Assembly (NCBI GenBank): GCA_016711805.1
Contig: JADJSH010000003.1
Span: 248,001 to 312,000, forward strand
Direction of reading: 5' to 3'
Source: Bacteroidota bacterium
Lineage (GTDB): Bacteria > Bacteroidota > Bacteroidia > B-17B0 > Aurantibacillaceae
DNA length: 64,000 bases
A program made the position numbers and the translations under genes. The notes beneath the pieces were generated by a model. That model had not been told where the DNA came from. It did no database searches and saw only the letters and a list, made by a program, of their open reading frames with translations. Of the stretch, positions 56,610-64,000 are shown piece after piece. Numbering within the stretch: position 1 is the stretch's first letter; every line of letters starts with the position of its first letter.

Positions 56610-56783
56610 TAACGTTTTCGCGCTTTATTTCAGTTTGGGTTTTGAAACACTGTCTACCGAAATGCTACTAACAAAGCTAAATGTTTTTTAGCCATTTGCA
56701 AAGCATAAATAACTGTCCTTCCCGAAGGGACAACTTTTGCAAATGCCTTATACTTCCGCCCAAATTGAATAAAGCGTGTGTTA
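56610..56783 (-). repeat. attC-like site 12
   Basis: 174 bp. Outer arms CGCTTTATTTCAGTTTGGG / CCCAAATTGAATAAAGCG pair with one bulged T. Compared with site 9, changes in one arm are matched in the other. Promoter boxes TTTG (56699-56702) and TAGCTTTG (56672-56679), 19 nt apart, full consensus. It is the highest-coordinate site. Confidence 0.82.
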
Positions 56784-56983
56784 CCAGAAGTGCACCCTAC
56801 ACAGTTTACACACAGGTACGTGTCTGCCGAACTAAGCAGTAACGCGTCTATGCGGTTAGTTGGTTGCCGAATGCCTTTTTTGGAACACAGTTTTTAGTTT
56901 TTTATTGCGCGATAGGGAAAGCGGTTTGGAAAACCGCCAGTTCTAATTACGTCTTGTGAGGAGTGCTTAGAGGTCTAAATTTG

Positions 56984-57215
56984 TCACAGCGACAAGAAAA
57001 GGATTTGCAGTTACAAGAAAACTTTTCACAGTAGCGAGAAAACGATTTACATTAGCAAGAAAACCTTTCACAGTCTGACATAAATTCATAACGGATGGAA
57101 GTAAATTGTAGAAATGTTGAATTATAAAAAAATAGACAGCAAGAAAACAATTTGTTGTTGCGAGAAAACACTTTGCTGTAGCAAGAAAAGCTTTTACAGT
57201 CTGACAGAAATTTCG
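56984..57215. repeat. Degenerate 21-bp tandem repeats, two clusters
   Basis: The unit is close to AGTAGCAAGAAAACNTTTNAC. There are about four copies at 56984-57075 and three at about 57136-57197. Each cluster ends with AGTCTGACAKAAATT. On the minus strand an 89-aa frame (56967-57236) encodes 7-residue units like VKxFLAT; this may be incidental. Confidence 0.65.
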
Positions 57216-57563
57216 TATTGTTAAAGGTTTTAACAAAAATGTGCGGATTTAACAAAACACAGGTCGGTAAAAACAAAAAGTTGATTGAACTAAAGGAAAT
57301 GTCCATTTAACTGTGTAAACGGAATGTGAAATAAACTGTGTCACATTATTTTTTGTGTAAACAGTTTTCTGTCCATAATATTTTGCAATAAAAAAACAAC
57401 TTGTAAGGTTGGGTTTTTAAGAGAAGGATTAAAAGTTTACTTGGAAATTACTCTTACAAACTTGATGTCGTTTGCGGCTCTGTATTGATGACTTGCTGCT
57501 CCGTAAAAACTTTTGATGTATGCTTTAGCATTTTTCAGAGACAGTACACTTTAGCTCAGAACA

Positions 57564-57598
57564 AAAAAAGCTTCACATTTTGTGAAGCTTTTTTTATT
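57564..57598. terminator. Hairpin terminator for the minus-strand VCBS/LamG gene
   Basis: AAAAAAAGCTTCACA and TGTGAAGCTTTTTTT pair perfectly around a 3-5 nt loop, flanked by A and T runs, 14 nt beyond the stop. Confidence 0.8.
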
Positions 57599-57611
57599 TA
57601 AGACTTTTTAA

Positions 57612-60600
57612 TTATTCTTTAACTATTTTAATTATTTGTTGTTTGTTATTTGTTATCACTTTTACAAAATAAACTCCTGGAGATTCATTATTGATATCTA
57701 CCGTGTGTTTCCCTACTTCAAACATTTCCGCGATAACAACTTGACCTAAAGCATTCATTACTGTTACTTTAGAGGCTATTGTTATTTCAATTGTAAATAA
57801 ACCATTGTTTGGATTTGGATAAACTGTTTAGTGCATCATTATTTGATAGAGTTGCAACACCCGTACATAAACTTACGTCTTGAGTAATAGTTGTTGTGTT
57901 TGAACAGCCATTGGCATCTGTTCCATCAACTGTATACGTTGTTTGAACTGTTGGTGAAACAACAATATCAGAAGTGTTTTCCGTTGTGCTCCATGTGTAA
58001 GTATTTGCACCCATAACTGATAAGGTTGCTGTTTCTCCTGTACACAACAATGTATTATTTGTAGTTGCCATTATACTTGGTAAAGCATTTACCGTTACTG
58101 AAGTAACCGCTGTATTTTCACAACCATTTAAATCAGTTCCTGTTACAGTGTATGTTGCATCAACTGTTGGCATTACCTACACTACTACCATTTGAATAGC
58201 TGTATGTACTTGCTCCATTTGGAACCATTGTAAACGATTGACCTGCACAAATAGTTCCAGAGTTAACTGTAATAGTTGGTGTTGAATTAGCCCATATAGT
58301 ATCATTAGTACTATAAGCTTTACAACCATATTGATTAGTTACTTCGCAGTACACATAATAATTGTTATAATTACCCGTAAGTACTTGTTGAATCGTCATT
58401 GTATCTGTATTGAAATTAATCTCAGTATACGATCCATCAATTAAATCCGAGTCATTTGGTAATTGAGTATATTCAAAATACCACTGATAAGTGTTTGTTC
58501 CTGCACTGGAAACACCAAATGTAGCAGATACATCGCCACACGCATGCACATTGCCTGGATTTGAAAAAACTACAGGTAGTGGATTAACTGTTACCGAACT
58601 TACAGCTGTGTTTGAACAACCGTTCCCGTCAGTTCCTGTTACTGTATATGAATCGTTTGATGTTGGTGTTACTACATCTGTTCCATTTGAATAAGTATAA
58701 GTTGATGCTCCTGTTGGCATCATTGTAAATGATTGTCCTGAACAAATAGCTCCGCTGTTTACTGAAACTGTAGGAGCAGGAGCTGGTGTAGTATAACCAC
58801 TTACAACTCCGCCGGGCGCCACCCAGTTTGATGTTGTTCCGTTTAAAGCAAAACTTGCTAATGTTCCTGTAATGTTATTTGAGGTTGCATCTATTAAACT
58901 AACTACCCCTACATTGTTCACCGCTGCATTACCTTGATTAAAGTGGTAATTAGCCAATAAGGCTGTAGCGTTTGATGGGATTTCACAGTTTTTGTAAGTA
59001 TTAATCTCACATTGAGTTCTAGCAGTATTCCAAATGCGAACTTCATCTAATGAACCTACGAAATTATAACCACCATTAAACTCACCCAATGCGAAATTAC
59101 CACCAATTGCAACATTTCCGTTATTATTTTGGCTTGCCTCCATAACACCATCTACATATAGAGAAACAACTCCATTTTGCCTTACTGCAGCAATGTGATG
59201 CCAGTTACCATCTCCTATTGTAGTTGTACCAACCGCATCTGGTCCGCCCGTCATAGAAAAAATAGCTTTGCCGTTACTAACACCCATCCAATAATTACTT
59301 GCACCGTTAATTTTGCTAAGCATTACTCTATTTCCTGTTGTACTGCTTGTTTTTTCCCATGTTTCGATTGTAAAATCATTGGTTCCAAAACCAAAGCTGT
59401 TGCTATTAAGAACATATACATAATCATTCACACCATCAAAGCTAAGAGCTTCTGCCGGAGTACATACATTGGCAACAATGCTAATGGTAGAACTCTTCAA
59501 GCAGCTGTTGTCATCTGCCACATTTACAGTATAAACTGTTGTTGTTGTTGGGCTAACTACACTTACATTAGCCGTTGGACCTGCAACCCATGAATAAGTA
59601 TATGCACCGACGCCACCTGATGCGCTAGCTGTTAAAGTGCTTGACGAACCTGAGCAGATGCTTGAATTACTGGCTGTAATGGTTACTGTAACAGGTGAAG
59701 GTTCTGTTATAGCTTGTGTTCTGATTTTCATGCACCCATTAGCATCGGTTACTGTTACTGTATAAACGCCAGGTGAAAGATTGGTGATAGTTTGCGTGGT
59801 TGCACCAGTACTCCATGAATAAGTATAGGGCGATGTTCCCTGAATTCCATCAATTGTTAATTGGCCATTATTAGCGCCATTGCAAAGTATAGGTATAATT
59901 CCAAGTCCTGTTCCCAAAATATCTGGCTCTGTAATAGTAAATGCCTGTGTTTTTATACAACCATTATTATCTGTTACAGTGTAAGTATAAGCGCCTGCTG
60001 TTACATTAGATAGCGTTGAAACGGTTGCGCCTGTAGATGCTAAATATGTATACGGACTTGTACCACCTGTAGTAGTTACTGTTGCCGAACCCGTACTGCC
60101 ACCGTTACATAAAACATTTGAAACAGTTGTGCTTGTTACAATTGCACTAGGTTGGGTAATAGTTAATGTTTGTATTGCTTTACAAGCATTGGCATCTGTT
60201 ACGGTATAAGTGTATGCTCCTGCTGTTAAATTAGACAGTGTTGAAACCGTTGCTCCAGTAGATGCTAAATACGTATATGGACTTGTACCACCTGTAGTAG
60301 TTACAATTGCCGAACCATTGTTGCCACCATTACACAAAACGTTAACTTGAGATGAAATGCTTGCTAATACCGGTGTATAAGTAGGTGCCGCAGAACCTGA
60401 TATAACCGCCCCAGGAGCAACCCAGTTAGAAGTTGTACCACTTAAAGCAAAGTTGTTTAATGTGCCATGGTTGGCATTTCCAGATAAATCAGTTAAGGAA
60501 GCAATAGTACTGTTATTACTATTTTCTAATCCCTGATTAAAGTTATAATAAGCTACTAATCCTGTTTGTGACGAAGGGAGTTCTGCATTTTTATTATTCA

Positions 60601-62104
60601 AAAGTTCTCCTTTGCACAACGCGCGGTTCCATATACGAACCTCATCTAAAGAGCCAGGAAAATTAAAACCGCCACTAAAGTTACCCAGTGTTAAGTCAGC
60701 ACTAATTGTAGCCGTTCCAGTATTGGTTTGAGTTGCTTCTAAAACACCATCTACATAAAGTGAAACAACACCACTTTGGCGCACGGCTGCAAGATGATGC
60801 CAGTTACCGTCTCCGATTGTACTTGTACCAAGCGCATCTGGGCCTCCTATTAATGAAAAGTTAGCTTTTCCATTACTTACCCCAAACCAAAAATTATTCC
60901 CTCCACTTATTTTCCCTATCATAACTTTATTACCAGCTACACTCGATGTTTTAGCATAAGTTTCAATGGTAAAATCGTTAGTACCAAAATTAAAACTACT
61001 GTTGTTTGGTATATTCACAAAATCATTAACTCCATCAAAATTAAGCGCGGCACCTGGTACTGGGGGCGTATAATTACTTAGCAAAACAGAAACGTTGTTT
61101 CCGCCATTATTAGCTGTCGCCAAATCCATTTTACCATCTCCGTTAAAATCGGCTGAAAATATAGAAACGGGCTTTGTTCCAACTGAATAATTTACTGCTG
61201 CTGCAAAAGTACCGCTACCGCTACCAGATAACACTGAAATGTTGTTGCTAATTTCATTAGCTGCAGCCAAATCCATCTTACCATCTCCATTAAAATCAGC
61301 TGAAAATACAGAATAAGGGCCAGATCCAACTGCATAATTAACGGCAGTTGCAAAAGTACCAGTTCCACTACCTATTAAAACCGAAACACTAGAATTGCTT
61401 CCACTTGTTACAACCAAATCCATGTTGTTATCACCGTTAAAATCGGCAGAAAATACAGATATCGGAGTTGCTCCAACCGAATAATTAACGGCAGCACCAA
61501 AAGTACCTGTGCCACTGTTTAATAAAACCGAAACATTGTTGTCGTTAAAATTAGAAGCAGCTAAATCCATCTTACCATCCCCATTAAAATCAGCTGAAAA
61601 TAATGAAGTAGGATATGCTCCAACCGCATAATTAACGGCAGCGCCAAAAGTTCCAGTACCACTGCCCAATAAAATCGAAACACTGTTTCCCTCTAATTAC
61701 CTATTGCTAAATCCAACCTACCGTCTTCGTTAAAATCTTTCGAATAAATAGGACTCGGGCCTGACCCCACTACATAATTAACAGCAGAACCAAAAGTACG
61801 CTAAATCCATGTTGCCATCCGCATTAAAATCGGCTGAAAATACATGTTCAGGATTTATTCCCACAGCATAATTAGCAGCAGAGGCAAAAGTACCTGTACT
61901 GCTTCCTAATAAAACAGAAACGTTATTTCCCCCCTGATTTGTTGTAACCAAATCCATTTTACCATCTCCGTTAAAATCAGCTGAAAATATACTTCGAGGA
62001 TTTGTTCCCACCCCATAATTAACTGCAGGAGCAAAACTTACTTGCGCCTTTACTGCACTTGCTGTTGCAAGTAGTAATGCGATGTTTAATAATTGTTTTT
62101 TCAT
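57612..62104 (-). pseudogene. Disrupted VCBS/LamG/SprB-repeat surface protein with T9SS type-A domain
   Basis: Reads as one gene of about 1480 codons broken in several places. The start is MKKQLLNIALLLATASAVKAQ, a signal peptide. Then come FG-GAP/VCBS repeats (FSADFNGDGKMDLA) on a 147-bp ladder, a LamG module (about 60640-61030), three or four SprB-like repeats (SPYTYLASTGATVSTLS) at 59.7-60.35 kb, a second LamG (59.0-59.45 kb), Ig-like modules, and a T9SS type-A domain (PNPNNGLFTIEI, GVYFVKVITNNKQQIIKIVKE) in another frame. Disruptions: 53-nt loss near 61797, 1-nt loss near 61697, a frameshift near 58170 and another near 57820 just before PNPNNG. Real decay or assembly error cannot be told apart. 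Confidence 0.75.
61080..62060 (-). repeat. 147-bp VCBS tandem repeats
   Basis: The motif GAAAAT (GAATAA in one unit) recurs at 61155, 61302, 61449, 61596, 61742, 61836 and 61983. Steps are 147, 147, 147, 146, 94 and 147. Each unit encodes FSADFNGDGKMDLA...VSVLLGSGTGTF. Confidence 0.85.
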
Positions 62105-62131
62105 ATTGCGTTTTGTTTAATTTTAATTATG

Positions 62132-62158
62132 CCCTGCTATAAACTAATTATAGCAGGG
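62132..62158. terminator. Hairpin between two minus-strand surface genes
   Basis: CCCTGCTATAA and TTATAGCAGGG form a perfect stem with a 5-nt loop, but there is no strong T run on the minus strand. Confidence 0.55.
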
Positions 62159-62170
62159 TTTCAATTGATA

Positions 62171-64000
62171 TTAGTTTTGCTTAACAATTCGCCAGGTTTT
62201 TGTGGCTCCTTCGTTTTGTAAAATTAGAAAATAAATGCCACTTTGATAAGGGAGCTTAAATCAATAGAATCACTCGAAGTAATTGTTTTGTTCATTACTT
62301 CGGTTCCTAGAACACTTATTACTCTTACTTTAGAAGGCATAATGACTGCATTGTTAAATCTTATATTAAACACTCCATTACTTGGGTTAGGGAAAACACT
62401 GATTCCAGAATTTAACGCTGCTTCGTTTAAACCAGTTGTTATATTAATGGTTAAATGTAACTGAACAATACTATCGCAACCTGTATGGTTAATTAATGTA
62501 TCAACATAGTCGCCTGATGTAAATAATGAATCAGGATAATTCCAAACATAATAATCGTTTGCAACAATGGTGTCTTTAGCTGAATTGCTACAATTAAATC
62601 CGGTTGCTACATTTGGGTTTCCTAAATAAAATCCACTAAATTTTGTTACCGGAACATTTAGTTCCCAAACTTGTTGAGTTGGTTTCCAACTAGCAAACAT
62701 ATTTTGGTAAAAGGTTGGTACATTGCGCCATACACTATTTGTAGTATCAAACGTTTCGTGCATGTGCAACATGGTAGTAATCATAGTTCGCGAAGGATTT
62801 GTAACTACATTAGTATCATTTGTTAAGGCATCGGCAGGATGTGCCGTATTAAATGCTTGTACATCTTGATAGGTATAAAAGAATTTTATTTGAGCGTTTA
62901 TGTTTTCTGTTTGCTGTGCTTGAACTGAAGTAACACGACGCACGAAATTTTTATTACCAACTGTAACTGCTCCGGTGCTGGCTACCGTTTGAGTTACTCT
63001 TGTTTCTCCGGGTGATGTACCTCCTGTAAAATCCGTTATTACAACCAATTGGGTACAATTTTGGTCATCAATATAATTTTTAGTTGTACCATCGGTTTGG
63101 TTTGCATTTGAATTTGCTGTACCCGTTGTGTTTGATACTCCACCAGAAGGCGTTACGCCTAAGGTAAAAGTAGAAGTAGAGCTACCAAAGCCACCCAAGC
63201 CATAATAAACGGTTAGCGTATATGTTTGTGGTGCTGTTATTACTTTTGGAGTGCCTTCTATTACTCCTGTTACAGCATTAAAACTTAATCCTGCAGGTAA
63301 AGTTGGTGTAATATTGTAATTGTATAAACTTAAGCGCAATAGTTTATTTTGTCCATTATCAGCCACCCAAAGCTCAGTTAAATTACCCTTTTTTACTAAA
63401 ACTCCACCAACAGGAGCTACAGCATTAAACATGGAGGTAAAACTTGTATCAATTTGGCTAACCGTACTACCATCTGGCGCAAGATTAGAACTCGCTAAAC
63501 CAACGATGCCAGTTGTACGTGAACTAACCATCATGACGGCAGCATCTGGATTTATGAGGGTATCTGCATAAATATAATCAAGAGCCATACCTGCGGTTGA
63601 AGCTGAATCTACTAGTGCAATAGGGGTTTCTGCTTGGTTGTTAAACATATGTACTCCCTCTAGCACATGGTTTATGGGGTCGGCCATTAATAAACGCTTA
63701 TCTCCATAAACATTATCCATACTTAAAGATGTATAATGCCTGTTATAATAAGCTAAAGCACCAGAATTAATAAAAGCATTATTATCATTCATGTCCATAG
63801 AATTTACACCATAAACCCCAGCCCCAGAAAGAGTATCAGAAAAATAAAGATTTGGAACGTATCCAGGTTGATTAGAGTAAACCATATCTGTAATTAAATT
63901 ACTTGCCCCTAAATAAGCATTTGGTATAGAGCTGATGAGCGCTCCTGTGGGATCGCATTTGTGAATTTGCAGGTATCCGCTACCATCCACACTTCCATTG
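62171..64000 (-). pseudogene. Secreted protein with T9SS type-A domain, 5'-partial and frameshifted near its end
   Basis: The N-terminus lies beyond the window. The visible part has propeller-like sequence (DGSGYLQIHKCDPTGA, NLTELWVADNGQNKLLRLSLYN), a putative-Ig module (PTLPAGLSFNAVTGVIEGTP) and a type-A T9SS domain (ISVFPNPSNGVFNIRF). The main frame stops early with SSLIKVAFIF. One nucleotide shift near 62250 would give YQSGIYFLILQNEGATKTWR and a natural end IVKQN at 62171. It is therefore frameshifted by one base, or there is a sequence error. Confidence 0.7.

Larger units (their letters stand above)
56784..57611. other. Gene-poor stretch at the array's high-coordinate edge
   Basis: No convincing gene in about 830 nt. 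It begins with the conserved flank (GTGTCTGCCGAA, about 56821), then a GCGGTTTGGAAAACCGC hairpin (about 56922), degenerate 21-bp tandem repeats and plain AT-rich sequence. No integrase gene is seen. Confidence 0.6.

Noticed and set aside
42817..56783. The 12 repeats as a CRISPR array
   Set aside because: Repeats are 164-184 bp, structured, and separated by whole genes of 0.4-4 kb, with no short regular spacers and no cas genes.
42817..56783. The 12 repeats as MITEs or insertion-sequence ends
   Set aside because: No transposase, no visible target duplications, all in one orientation, and placed exactly between single genes. Not fully excluded without comparative data.
56984..57215. 21-bp repeats as CRISPR
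   Set aside because: Units are contiguous and degenerate, with no spacers.

Overview
The window looks like a Bacteroidota chromosome segment, probably Flavobacteriales-like. DNA is AT-rich. Promoters fit the Bacteroidota form TTTG-N19/20-TAnnTTTG. Many proteins carry type IX secretion (T9SS) C-terminal sorting domains, with PorP/SprF-like partners. There is also an exbB-exbD-exbD-tonB operon beside a PstS-like lipoprotein and a TPR protein, and a divergent pair of small/large membrane genes typical of this group. No rRNA, tRNA, CRISPR array, insertion sequence or integrase was seen.

Layout. 0-7 kb: acetyltransferase, glyoxalase-fold protein, then the sufA-sufB-sufC-sufD-sufS iron-sulfur assembly operon. 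7-13 kb: PstS-like lipoprotein and TPR protein, convergent with the TonB energising operon. 13.4-23.8 kb: minus-strand T9SS surface operon (two large type-B sorted proteins, two PorP/SprF-like proteins, one OmpA/PD40/TPR protein). 24-30.5 kb: membrane genes, feoA-feoB, cysQ, hydrolase, enoyl-CoA hydratase, 3-hydroxyanthranilate dioxygenase. 30.6-35.7 kb: giant T9SS type-B protein with internal tandem repeats. 35.8-41.7 kb: HerA-like ATPase, a zincin, and an M48 protease followed by three tandem AIM24-family genes.

The most unusual part is 41.8-56.8 kb. Eleven genes, all on the minus strand and mostly unrelated to each other, are separated by 12 copies of a 164-184 bp element in one orientation. 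Each element starts TAACG (TCAAC in copy 6) and ends GTTA. It has outer arms that are complementary within a copy but differ between copies, and an inner 10-12 bp inverted repeat. This matches the logic of integron attC sites: R box, spacer, L arm, with start codons often only 6-50 nt from the predicted crossover. The region therefore reads as an integron-like gene-cassette array with unusually long attC-like sites. In 11 of the 12 sites the conserved unpaired segment holds a Bacteroidota promoter pointing into the next cassette, so each cassette appears to get its own promoter. Several cargos are exported (T9SS substrates, lipoproteins, a membrane metalloprotease). Gene direction predicts that any attI/integrase end would lie on the high-coordinate side, but none is visible there within the window.

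56.8-64 kb: a gene-poor stretch with degenerate 21-bp repeats, then two T9SS type-A proteins with multiple frame disruptions. One carries a 147-bp VCBS repeat ladder with a 1-nt and a 53-nt loss. These are either pseudogenes or assembly errors.
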